A DNA stretch of 64,000 nt from contig JABMLP010000018.1 in NCBI GenBank assembly GCA_013176395.1, positions 496,001-560,000 on the forward strand, given 5' to 3'. Shown one piece after another: positions 24,866 through 35,460 of the stretch. Under the pieces are notes generated by a model that saw only the letters and a list, made by a program, of their open reading frames with translations, did no database searches and was not told the origin of the DNA. The translations under genes and the position numbers were made by a program. How positions within the stretch are numbered: position 1 is the stretch's first letter; every line of letters begins with the position of its first letter. This DNA is from Venturia oleaginea (Eukaryota > Ascomycota > Dothideomycetes > Venturiales > Venturiaceae).

Positions 24866-25201
24866 TCTCTACCAAAACTATAACCAACTCCGAGCATGTG
24901 GACCCACTCATCAAGATAGTGCCCATGCAAGCAGCAATCCTAGACCCGATACCCCCTTTTTACTAACGGCCAATATCCGATCCCATCAGTCTATTGGCCA
25001 ACGGTAAGTTGCGCCTTTCGTTTTTGTTGTTTGTTGCTTCTGGAGTTTCGGTCAATTTGGTAATTTAGTATGTTGAAAAGATGCTATATAAAAATAAATG
25101 TTTGGGATTGGAATGAAGGGAGAGTTGATAGTTGGAAACAATATATGATAGACAATCGGTAGTGTCCCCCTGGAGCCATACTGGCCCGACGGGTGTATTG
25201 A

Positions 25202-25221
25202 ATCCATCCATCCATCCATCC
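25202..25221 (+). repeat. ATCC tetranucleotide microsatellite
   Basis: Five tandem ATCC units lie between the 3' ends of the two convergent LINEs. It may be the simple-sequence tail of the plus-strand LINE. Confidence 0.7.
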
Positions 25222-27501
25222 ACTACTGGATATGGTTTACCACAGCAGTTACATCGTTCTCGCTGTTCTTAATCGCCGAGCGTATCTCACTCCAACACCA
25301 TACCTCAATAACGATTGATTGATTCCTACTCGGTTTTGGCCGCTCTTAATCAGCAGCTATGCCCGGTCAGGTGGACTTCACCAGACAGCCAACACGTGAT
25401 AAATTACAAATCCATCGCGTCCCACTTCGCCTTGCTCAATGTAAACAAGACCAGCTGTCCCCTTCATCCTCCCTTCTTTCCCTCAACCACTATCTCCAAA
25501 TGCCTTGCCTGCTTTTGCTAGCGAATCTGCATTGTCTAGGCTCCGAGAGGCAATGTCTCGTGTTTCGCTGTCCGCCTACCTACAGTCTCCCTGTCAAATG
25601 AATTGGTCTGTGCACGAGACACATTGTGTATATATACGAGGCCCTCAGCCTCTCAATTCAAAAATCAGTCTGCTTCATCTACCTTTTGATACTCCCCCCA
25701 ATGCACGACGTCGTCTACGCGTTCTCGATCCCACCATGCCCAAGGATCCGCGTACGTTTCATAAATCTGATGGCTTTAGTGGCTAACTTGTGCGCAGTCA
25801 GAATAGTCCGAAGGTTGTTTCGTCCTGAAAGCGGCCCAGTTCCTCTCTTCAGATGTCCCGGAGCTTGCGGCATTCCAAAAGGATGTGGGCCACGGTCTGC
25901 GTCCCCTCACGGCAGTCACATCTGGGATCTAGGATACCTGGGACACGTCGGCTGAAGAGGAAGGCCTTAAGCCCAATCTTTTCAGTTCTCATCTGTACGA
26001 GGATTGCACTTTCTCGCTTGCTCCGGTCTTGATGGAGCTGGAGCACTCTCTTAGTAGGCTTGGGTGTATATCTCCTCTTGGCTTTCCCCTTTGTCTCGGC
26101 CCTCCAACTGGTCAGCCATAGTCTGTTTACCATCTTCCAGCACCATTTCTTAAGTGTCGTTCTAAGTGGATACAGCTCGAATGGTCTGTCAGCTCTCGGT
26201 CCTCCCTCTCCCTCTTCTCTCCATCCGGTAGCCTCCTTCGCGGCTTTGTCGGCGGCCTCGTTCCCGTTAATCCCCTCATGGGCGGGGATCCATCGTACAT
26301 TCACGACTGTTCCGTTGTCGTGGATCTGTGTGATGCGTTCAACAATTTGCCTGACTATGTATGCTCCTGATCGAACCTCTGGCCTGGTCAGCGAGCGTAT
26401 CGCTGCCTGGTTGTCAGTGAAGATGTTGATGTTTCTTTGGTTGTTTCCCGCCCCGATGTCTGCTTAGACCATGTACGTGCTTCTTTTCTGTCGTTTCAAC
26501 GGCCAGACTGCTGCAGCACCGGTATGGCCACCTATACTGCTTCCGTCTGTGTAGATACAGGTATTGCTCTCGATCCTGGCGACTGAATCGTGTTCAGAGC
26601 ATGCCGCTTCATCACTTGGTGCGATGTGTATCTTTGGGCCTTGCCACCATGGTGCTGCTACGAACGGTGGGATTAACTCTCGCCTGTCGAGATGTACTGC
26701 TCCCTTCTCCTTGGCATCTCGATATATATTGTATAATGGGCTATTGTAGCTTGTTAGTTGTCTCGACCTTGGTTCTCCGAGCTGAGTGTCTAACAGTTTG
26801 GGGAGATCTTGATATGAGAGTATGCGGCTGAGGGTTTCGGTATTGTGTTTCCATATCTGTTGCTCGACTGGGAGCAGGTAGGTCTCGATATCGAGGGCAA
26901 CCCTGGAGGTTGCTCTGAATGCTCCGCAGATAGTTCGTGCTGCGCGTGCTTGAATTGCCCGAAGTGTATCGAGCGTTTTTCTCGTGTATGGCTTTCCTCT
27001 TGCTCCTGAATTCGACCATATTGAGCACGCGTACATCATCTGAGGGACCACTACAGCGCGGTAGATTTTTCGCATATCTAGCAGACTGACGCCCCATGTT
27101 GAGCTGCCTAGAGAGCACAGTGCGTCCACTGTTTTCGTGGTTTTCCGCTTGATCTCTTCGATATGTTCCTTCCACTGGAGCTTGCTGTCTAGCGTCACGC
27201 CTAGATATTTGCATGTTGTCCTAGGCTCAATGCTACCCCAGGCCGTCTGAATGGGTTGTTTTGTGTTCATGCTTGTGCGTGTTCTTGTAAAGTGTGTCAA
27301 CTGGAACTTCTCCGGGGCGAATTTCGATGCATGTGTCTTTGCCCAACAGTCTGCCTTTTCTAGCGCATTTTCGAGTTTCTTACCCGTTTCCTCTGTTGTG
27401 TTCCTCCATGCAAGTATGGCTGCGTCGTCGATGTAGCCTATAGCTGCCGTGTTATCACTTGAGTCGCATTGTTCGATAAGGTCGGAGTTATAGAATATAT
27501 A

Positions 27502-27543
27502 ACGTATTCCACCATCGAGTGGGTCAACCCATCGAGCGGGTCA
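27502..27543 (+). repeat. left terminal inverted repeat of the pogo-like element
   Basis: The sequence starts ACGTATTCCA and continues with two tandem 17-bp-type units (CCATCGAG[T/C]GGGTCAAC). It matches the reverse complement of 29310-29351 with one mismatch. Confidence 0.95.
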
Positions 27544-27581
27544 GTTTATGCCAAGACCAGCAGCTCCCTTATCAACACAAT

Positions 27582-29268
27582 ATGTCTCAACAACAAAACG
27601 CGCAATCATCTAACAGAGAAGGCAGAATCCAGCTTGCCCTTTCTGCCTACAATACCCACCAATTCCGAAGCCTCCGGCGCGCTGCTGAGGCGTTTGATAT
27701 ACCTCCTTCAACATTAACTAGGCGATATAACGGAATTACGTATCGCCTAGATACTCGCAACGCCCGACACAAGCTCACTACGACTGAAGAGCAGACAATC
27801 GTCCAATACATCCTCGACCTCGATTCGCGAGGATTCGCGCCCCGGCTGTGTGAGGTAGCAGATATGGCGGATAAACTACTGGGTGTACGCGGTGGAGAGC
27901 CAGTAGGGAAAAACTGGGCTGAGAGGTTCATAACGCGCTCAGATGAGCTCAAGATGGCCTTCAATCGAGCTAAGGACAGGCAGAGGATACTACAGGAAGA
28001 TCCAGAGATTATTGGCGTGTGGTTCAAGCTCGTTACAGACACCAAGGCAAAGTACTGTATCCACGACGAGGATACGCACAACTTTGACGAGATTGGCTTC
28101 CAGATGGGCGTTATTGGGTCAATGAAGGTCGTCACAGCTTCTGAAAGACGTACACGGCCTAATTTGATCCAGCCAGGCGATCGCGAGTGGGTTACAGTTA
28201 TCTAGAGCATCTGCGCCGCCGGGTATGCGACCCCGTCATTCATTATCTACAAAGGACGCGTTCACATCTCTGCGTGGTATGAGGAGGCAGATATACCACG
28301 GAATTGGAAGCTCTCGGTCTCTGAGAACGGCTGGACAAATAATGCGCTTGGTCTTGAGTGGTTGAAGCACTTTAACGCGTATACAAAAGCGCGGCAGGTG
28401 GGGGTATACAGGCTGCTTATTTTGGACGGCCATGAGAGCCATCTCAGCCAGGATTTCAAGGACTACTGCCTCGAAAACAAGATTATAACCCTCTGCATGC
28501 CATCGCACTCGTCGCATATACTCCAGCCCCTTGACGTGGTCTGCTTCTCGCCGTTGAAGCGCAAGTACTCCCAACGCGTCCGGGACTTGGCACGCCGACG
28601 CGTGTACCATATCAACAAGGAAGGCTTTCTCCCTGCCTTCAAAGACGCGTTTTTCGACGTGTTTACGAAAGAGAACTGTCAAAAGGCTTTTGAGGCAGTA
28701 GGGCTAGTCCCTATCGACGCGCAGGTGGTGTTGGATCACCTTGAAGTACGGCTACGAACCCCGCCAGAAACCCATCTCCCAGAAACGCCGTGGCAGTCCA
28801 AGACTCCAAGTAATACTTATGAATTTGGATCCCAATCCAAGCTTGTAAGCGATTCTTTTACTCGGTCACCAGTTACTGCGCAGACAGGGCTTTTCCCAGC
28901 TTGTTAAGGGCGCTGAATTGATGCTACACCAAAACGCTCTGCTTGTTGCGCGTAACCGCGAGCTTGAAGAGCAATTAGCAGTAACAACGAACCGAAAATG
29001 GCGCAAAAGGAAGTGGATCCAGCAAGGTGGTACTATTGAGTATGGGACTGCAGCAGCGCAGGTAGCTGCAGAGGCGTCTATAGCGCCTCAGGGATCAAAG
29101 AAGGCTCGTGGTAGTGGTGGTCAAGAAACAGCCCGACCAACTCAACGGCGCTGTAGGAACTGCGGCGCAGCTGGGCATAATGCGCGAACTTGTAAAAAAG
29201 ATATCAAGATATCTTCTGAATCAGATAGCAGCACGACGGACTTAGAATCTATTGTTGATAGCGATTAA
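27582..29268 (+). pseudogene. pogo/Fot-like transposase (DD35D), broken by a stop and a frameshift
   Basis: From the ATG at 27582 the protein has a Psq-type helix-turn-helix (FRSLRRAAEAFDIPPSTLTR), a CENP-B/Tc5-type DNA-binding domain (VGKNWAERFITR), and a DDE catalytic core. The triad is visible: NFDEIGFQMG, LILDGHESH and HILQPLDV; 35 residues separate the last two aspartates. A TAG at 28203-28205 interrupts the core where relatives have a glutamine (CAG to TAG). An extra T in the run near 28891-28894 shifts the frame before the C-terminal part (QLVKGAELMLHQNALLVA). The end has a CCHC knuckle (CRNCGAAGHNARTC). Two simple lesions make it a young but dead copy. Confidence 0.9.
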
Positions 29269-29309
29269 ATTGAAGAGTCGTAACATAAGTTGGTCGTGCC
29301 AAGCTTTTT

Positions 29310-29351
29310 TGACCCGCTCGATGGGTTGACCCGCTCGATGGTGGAATACGT
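29310..29351 (-). repeat. right terminal inverted repeat of the pogo-like element
   Basis: Mirror of the left end, closing in AATACGT followed by the duplicated TA. It contains the same two tandem units. Confidence 0.95.
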
Positions 29352-31336
29352 TATAAGATAGGGGATAGGGGCAATCCCTGTGGTACCCCAATCTTGACCG
29401 CATACTCGTCAGATTTATAGCCATCAATGACGATTCGTGTGTGTCTATCGCTTAGGAAGCTAGCGATCCACCGTACTATCTTTTTATAACTTTCCTCTTC
29501 CGTAGATTGTGCAGGAGTCTCTTGTGGGACACGTTGTCAAAGGCGCCGGAGACGTCGAGGAGCAGCAGGCTGGCTACTTGTCCTTTTCCGTTGTTCCACG
29601 CGTTGTAAATTCTCTCGATTACCGCATGTAGTGCTTGTTCCGTTGATTTCAATTTTCTGCCTCCCATGTGCATCTGTGGGATGTCTTGGTGTGTTTCTAC
29701 CAGGTTGCTAAGTCTTCTGGCTATAACTGCATCCATAGCCTTGCCAATGGTGTTCAGAAGCGCAATTGGTCGGTATGCCTTTGGAATCAAGTAGTCTTGT
29801 TTCCCTGGTTTGCGTAACACCATCGTGGTTGAGCTTCGGAAATGAGTCGGGCAGTAGCCTAGTTGTAGGCTCTGGTTCATAACTGTCGTTAGGTGCCCTA
29901 ACAACATGTGAGATGCCACTTGCAGGGCTCGGTTTGGGATATCATCTGGTCCTGTGGCCTTCAAGGGTGATGCTGCTTGTATTGCATCCAACACCTCCTT
30001 CTCAGTAATGTTTGGCATTGATATTTGACCATCGTATCTAGCGTTCTGTAGGTCAATGAGGTCTGCTTCCGGAGGTGCTGGGAAGAAGGCGTCCCGGAAG
30101 AGACTCGTTTTTGCTGTGGGTGTGGTGGCTTGATTATCGGTTACTGGACACTTCATGGTTGGCGTTACACTTGGAGGCTGGCTTTCTCTATTGCGCGCCC
30201 ATTTAGATATTTTCCAGAGGGACTCAGCCGAGCCTGCTGCCATTTCTACGCGGTCTCTATGTGCTTGCTGGAGCGATTTCTCAATTACCCGTGTCTTATG
30301 GTTCCTTGCCTTGCGGTAGGCTTCCCAAGCTTCTTCGGTGTGCCTTCTCCCGTGTATGCGCCTCAGGCGCTTTGTCTCTGCCAACGCTTTTGTACATGTT
30401 TTCGTCCCATCCTCTTTTGCCTTGGCGCATGGTCTTGCAAGAGGAAACACCTTTGCTGCTGCCTCGCTGATTACTTTGATCAAATCCATCGTGTATGTGT
30501 CCAGCGCTGCTTTTGTCCTTGGCCTTCTTCGTGTCGGTAGGATGTCTTTTAGTGCCTGGCAGAACTTCTCGCTGTCTAGGTATTTCCAGTTACGTCTTGG
30601 CTCGATTTTCATGGAGCGCATCCGGATATCCAGTATGGTACTGATAGGGAGGTGGTCTGAATCATGATCTAGCTCTCTATCTGTTCTGCAACTGATAATC
30701 CTATCGACCAAGGCTAATGTCATCCAGCACATGTCAATCGTTGTTCTGCTGCTGCCTTCCTCGTATGTAACCGCGCCGGGCTGTAGCATACTAGACATAT
30801 CAAATCTTTCCATAGTTTCAATGAGGTCTTCAGCTTCTCGATCTTCATGTATGACTCCTGTTCCACCCCACATTCTGTGATGCAAGTTAAAGTCATCTGT
30901 TCTTTTGGCGCATGTTCCTCTAATTGAGCTCTCAGGGTTGGCAGGGAGCTCATGCGGTTTGGCGTGTTTTGGACTGCGTTGTAGATGTTGTGTATTACCA
31001 GCCCGTCTTCCGTTTAGCCGCTATTGCTGATGTTGATTCTCAACGAGCAGACGTCTCTTGTGTGCTGCTCGAATTGCCAACTGCCGTGTTCTAGCCTTTT
31101 GTTGACAAAGAAACATACCCTTGCCGGGCCGTCCTCCTCGTTCATTGTTGGATAGCATAAATGGAACACGGTCTTTGCTGGGTGGTGCGTTGTCGACATG
31201 AAGGGGTTGCGCCACGGTCCTTGAATGGCAATGATGTCGTACTCTGCTTCTCTTGGATCACGGAGCAGAGTGACCATAACCGTGTCTCTTGATTTACGCA
31301 CGTTGTACTGTAGTATACTGAGTTGGTCCTTCTCTT

Positions 31337-32809
31337 TCATAGATCCGAGTCCTCATTGATTTCCATATGTTGTGCATTTCTACGCGGTGCAGTATTGCCC
31401 TCTAGCGCCTCAAGCGCCCTCCTGGACATCTTTATTGCTCTATGCGGCCTTTGACTCTGGCGCGGTCCTTCGTTCTCCTTGTCTTCTGGGGCAGGCCTCT
31501 TTTGTCCTTTTCCAGGTGGTGATTGCATCCTGATCGTCCCTGATCCTGGGCGTGAGGTCGAGTCTCTAGCTAGCCTTGTTCTCCTAATGGGTTCTCGGGC
31601 AGAATTGTATGTAGGTGCTTCATTGCTAGTTTCTATTGTGGGGTGATATCGTACCCTATTAGCGTATGCTACCTTTGTCCGGTCGAGTTCCTCTTTCATG
31701 GTCGGGCATTGTTGACTCCATGCCTCGTGGGCTCCCTGGCAATTGGCACATTTCCTAGATGTGGTCTGTCCAGTCTTCGAAGGGCAGTCCCTAGAACTAT
31801 GTTCTTGTGCGCAGTAGCCACATGCTTTTGCTGCCTTGCATTGAGTTCCTATGTGGCCGTATTTGTAGCACTGAAAGCACTGCTTCAGTCGGCATTGTCT
31901 CTCGTATCGTTCGCTTTGACACATCTCCCCTTGCCACACCAGACCTTCATTGATGATCTTGTTTGCGTCTTCAGGTTTAGTAAACTCGATGATGATCGAC
32001 AACATCGCTTTGGCTGGCGCCTTCCGGGTCAGCCATCCTATATATTTGATGTCTGCGGTCGGAATGAACGGCTTGTTATCTTGCAGAATGGCGTCTCTGG
32101 TTTCCTCAAATTTGTTTGTGTCCATCGTGCTGGTATGTACAAGGACGCCGTACGTTGGGTTCCGTACTGACGTCCCGTTCCCGATGCGTGGGGTCCAGTC
32201 CTCCGTGAATTGTCACAATAGCCGCATTTCATCGTTTGTTGATGTCCTGATACTCAGATCTCCGCTTTTGAGCTGGTTGGCAGACATAATCTTTAGACTG
32301 GCTATATGGTCGTTCTCACTTTGGGAAATGGCTCGGTCAACGTGGGCTTTCAAATTGCGTGGGTTCATTGCGCGAAGACTCTGAATCGTTTGAGCGTTTC
32401 TGATATTCACGATAATCTCACGTTGGACTATCGCAGGAGTCTTGACACTTTCGATTTGTGTGCTATATGTGCTCGCAGCTAGCCCTCCTCGGGCAGCAGC
32501 GGCAGCATAGCTCATCGGCATGCCTATTTGGTGTTGTGGTCCTTTATTCTTGATGTATCTCGTTATTCCTGCGACGGTCTTGCCCAGCTCCGTTGCCTCT
32601 TTTGCTGCCGCTTTTGCTTCTTCGCTAACCGTGATGCTTTTCTGTGTGTCTGTTCTTAGAGCCTTAAGTTCCCCCTTTATCTCTGCTATCTCTTTCGCCG
32701 CTCCTTTTGTGTTCTCGGTCATCTCAGTGTGCATAATGCGCAGTTGGTCATGGACAGTTGTCATATCGGGAGTCCTTTGGGCCTTTGCAATCAGAGGCAG
32801 CATCGTCAT
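31337..32809 (-). pseudogene. LINE ORF1: gag-like protein with three zinc knuckles
   Basis: The N-terminal part (from the first ATG at 32809) contains a charged coiled coil (KEIAEIKGELKALRTDTQKS). The C-terminal part has three CCHC-type knuckles: CFQCYKYGHIGTQC, CGYCAQEHSSRDC and CANCQGAHEAWSQQC, as expected for an RNA-binding gag of I/Tad-type elements. One in-frame TGA at 32215-32213 breaks it; the context reads through as one protein, consistent with a CGA-to-TGA change. The final TGA overlaps the ATG of ORF2. Confidence 0.8.
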
Positions 32810-33171
32810 GATAATCGCCCTCACTTGGTCTGGGGGCACAGGTGGAGCCTATCTGCTATCGAGATAGGTTAATGCGTTCCAAAGATACTCAGTAAGTCGT
32901 GTAGCGTGCTCGTATAGTCCGGTCGGCCAGACCACCTCTTGAGGCCACTGTATTGTCATCTCTCGTTTGTACACGTTGGGCGACGTGTCGAGCCTAGAAA
33001 ATGCTGGGGCCCCTCAAAGGTGATGTGTATGTACAGTAGAGCTATTCGATTTCAAAAGTCTCAGTTGTCGCTGTTGTGAGATTCCTTACTTCAATAACGT
33101 ATCGATTGATTGATTGATTGACTTTATCCTACTCGGTTGCAGCCGCTTAGTCACGCAGCTATGTCCGGTTA

Positions 33172-34299
33172 ACATGTTTCACCACTCACTTGGCCGCCCC
33201 ACTCACTTGGCCACCCCAACCACTAAATCTCAAGTCATCGTGCGATAAACCTCCCACCAATACAGCTTTTATTAAAATAATTCTAACAACACATTCTTTA
33301 CGTATTTGGGCATCGATAAATCTTATGACCTTGAATACCGCAGCCACTACATGTTGGTAATGCTCGCTGTCGTACGACGACTTCCTGATCTTGAACACTA
33401 TTTCTAGAGCTATTTTCGCATCCCTCGACCAAGAACTGACCCTGTTGAGCTTGTAAAACGCCTCCATATGCAATATATCGTCTACGATACTGTTGCTTCT
33501 GTTTTCGTCGTTGGTTCTCTGTACGAAGCTTCCTATTCTCTTCTGCAAGTATTACTACTGAATTCATTGCGACTTGACATCCTTTGATGAGTTGACCAAT
33601 TGCTTGACTACTTGGGCTCTGAGATTGGCGATGAAGAAGATTTCGGACGAGCTGAGCCTGCTGCTCAAGCTGAGCTATCGTACGAAGAGTTTCTGACGTC
33701 CACTGTGGCGCTACTCCATGGGGTGTACCTGGTGGTGAGGGCGTCTCTTCAACACGCTGAAACCACGCGTTGATTGTCGCTGGATCTTCGCATTTTGCAC
33801 GCTGTGAATGGAACTTACGATTCCACTTCGTACAAAGCTCCGGCTGAGCGTTGATGAAGCGGGATACCCAGTTCTTCCCGACTAATGACGGTGGAGGATT
33901 CGTACCGCGTTTTTCGAGTAAAGCGTTTGCCATTCGTCGTACGTCGATAATTTGGGGCGGAAATCCTCGTCGACACAAGGTCTAGGATCCACTGAACCAG
34001 AGCCTGCTCTTCATGTATTTGTAACTTTCTCTTTTGGTGGTTAGATTCGCTTCGTGGTTTACCACCTTGAAGACGAGACTGAAGTGTAGATCGAGGAATA
34101 TCGTACGACGCTGAGATTTGACGTTGACTTAAATTTGGATTCGTTTGAAAGCTCTGCTTCGCAAGAAGTAATCTAGCCTCTTTGCAAGCCGATCCGGGGG
34201 TTGGTGTTGACATTATCGCGATAATTGTACGAAGGGACTAATGACTTTTTGGTTGGGTGGCCAAGTGAGTGGGGTGGCCAAGTGAATGGTGAAACACGT
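33172..34299 (-). mobile_element. non-autonomous pogo/Fot-like element without DDE core
   Basis: A 1128-bp element is flanked by TA (33170-33171 and 34300-34301). Its ends form inverted repeats of about 50 bp (ACATGTTTCACCACTCACTTGG at the left; the mirrored right end reads ACGTGTTTCACCATTCAC). The LINE copy at 25311 is an unoccupied version of the same site, with CA at the position of the TA. The coding part has lost the catalytic domain. The ends differ from those of the 27502 element, so it is another family. Confidence 0.9.
33298..34213 (-). pseudogene. deletion-derivative transposase: DNA-binding domains joined to C-terminus
   Basis: Starting at ATG 34213 the protein has a Psq-type helix-turn-helix (LSQRQISASYDIPRSTLQSR), then after a one-base frameshift near 33986 a CENP-B/Tc5 domain (LVGKNWVSRFINAQPE). 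At INAWFQRVEE it jumps straight to the typical Fot C-terminal segment (SQAIGQLIKGCQVAMNS, LAEENRKLRTEN) and a zinc knuckle (CSGCGIQGHKIYRC). The whole DDE core, normally about 200 residues, is absent; the junction is near 33747. With the frameshift repaired such a protein could bind DNA but could not cut. Confidence 0.85.
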
Positions 34300-34754
34300 T
34301 AGGAGGACTTCATCAGACAGCCGACACGTGATAGATTATATAATCCACCGCGCCCCACTTCGCCCCGTTCACTGAAACAAGACCAGCTGTCCCCTCCGTC
34401 CTCCCTCTTTTCCCTTAACCAGTATCTCCAAATGCCCGCTGGCTCTTGTAGATACTGGTTATTCTGCTAGTATATCTGTGCTATGTAGACTCAAGAGGCA
34501 ATGCCTCGTGTTTCGCTATCCTTCTACCTACAGTCTCCCTCTAATGCTCAGCTTTGTCTATCTGTTTCGCCTTATCCCTCAAGGCCAATGGGTTCCCTAA
34601 GTATGTTTCTGCTTGTGAAAGTTGCCTTGCACCAGATTCCTATGCGGCGGTGTATTTGGTTGTGTGATGCTAGAGACAATAGTAACCATCGTAGTCGTGA
34701 TTTCGCTGCTTGGGTGTGATACTCTGGGTATGCCCGTGGACGAGGCTGTCTGGT

Positions 34755-35460
34755 AGCTGCCGTATTGTATGGCGCCGATCGTGCTATAGACCTGCCGTCT
34801 TATAGTCGGAGCCTACCTGCTGCTAGTCGCTCTCCCTGCTTGCTATATCGCGCTCCTACTCTTGCCAATGCCATAACTGGGACGCAACAGTCTGGGGAGA
34901 GGCTCAAGGCTACGTCTGCTTGCTTGTAGGGAGGGGATTTGCCGCCAATAAGCTCCTTCTATACGTCCTTACTGCTTACTGTGTTGCGCACCTACTCTTG
35001 CCAATGCCATAACTGGGACGCAACAGTTTGGGGAGAGGCTCAAGGCTCTGGACATCAGCTTGCAGCAGGACAGTTTACGGAGACGATAGTAGATGAGGTT
35101 CTCTAGCAGCTGCCGTATCGTGTCGCACCGATTGTGTTGTAGACCTGTCGTCTTATAGTCGGAGCCTATCTGCTGCTAGTCGCTCTCCCTGCTTGCTATA
35201 TCGCGCACCTACTCTTGCCAATGCCATAACTGGGACGCAACAGTCTGGGGAGAGGCTCAAGGCTACGTCTGCTAGCTTACAGGGAGGGGATTTGCCGCCA
35301 ATAGGCTCCTTCTATGCGTCCTTACTACTTACTGTGTCGCGCACCTACTCTTGCCAATGCCATAACTGGGAGGCAACAGTTTGGGGAGAGGCTCAAGGCT
35401 CTGGGCAACAGCTTGTAGCAGGACGGTTTGCCAAGACGTTGGGAGAGGTTGTCTAGTCGT
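34755..35460 (+). repeat. two tandem copies of a 353-bp unit with internal subrepeats
   Basis: Unit 1 (34755-35107) and unit 2 (35108-35460) align over their length. Each contains two copies of a block of about 60 bp (TACTCTTGCCAATGCCATAA ... GGGGAGAGGCTCAAGGCT), so this block occurs four times, near 34851, 34986, 35202 and 35339. A degenerate start of a third unit may follow after 35460. No protein is conserved across units. Confidence 0.85.

Larger units (their letters stand above)
27502..29351 (+). mobile_element. pogo/Fot-like DNA transposon inserted in the LINE
   Basis: A 1850-bp element has 42-bp terminal inverted repeats that differ at one position and a TA duplication on both sides (27500-27501 and 29352-29353). 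It encodes one transposase on the plus strand. Removing the element with one TA restores the LINE reading frame through SPILY and on to the YIDD block, which fixes the borders to the base. Confidence 0.95.
25798..31340 (-). pseudogene. LINE ORF2: endonuclease, reverse transcriptase, RNase H (inactivated)
   Basis: Domains in order are an APE-type endonuclease (31340 to about 30600; LSILQYNVRKS, later SDHLPIS), a reverse transcriptase (about 30000-27000; YRPIALLNTIGKAMDAVIAR, LLLLDVSGAFDN, GVPQGLPLSPILY, then YIDD after the inserted transposon) and an RNase H with zinc tail (26560-25798; YTDGSS, FTDNQAA, IPAHEGINGNEAAD). Visible lesions are a TAA at 31016-31014, a frameshift near 30900, a one-base loss in an A run near 29488, the 1850-bp insertion, a TAA at 26466-26464 with loss of the segment that should hold the RNase H glutamate, and a TGA at 25851-25849. 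The endonuclease motif that normally reads QEPW is QGPW, removing the catalytic glutamate. The start overlaps the ORF1 stop as ATGA. Confidence 0.85.
25311..33104 (-). mobile_element. near full-length Tad/I-like non-LTR retrotransposon, split by a DNA transposon
   Basis: Read on the minus strand, the element runs from an untranslated leader near 33.1 kb through ORF1 (gag-like) and ORF2 (endonuclease, reverse transcriptase, RNase H) to a 3' tail of short CAAT-type repeats at about 25311. A pogo-like transposon of 1850 bp sits inside the reverse transcriptase (27502-29351); without it the LINE is about 5.9 kb. Both ORFs contain stops and frameshifts, so it cannot move by itself. The exact 5' boundary is not visible. 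A second copy of its 3' end lies directly upstream (33105-34540). Confidence 0.85.
33105..34540 (-). repeat. 3' end of a second LINE copy, split by a deleted transposon
   Basis: Segments 33105-33171 and 34300-34540 together align with the 3' tail of the LINE at about 25311-25596: shared blocks include CCTACTCGGTT, GACTTCA(C/T)CAGACAGCC, AAGACCAGCTGTCCCCT and TATCTCCAAATGCC. Orientation is the same as the LINE. Homology fades near 34540, so this copy is 5'-truncated. The 1128-bp gap is the element at 33172-34299. Confidence 0.8.
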
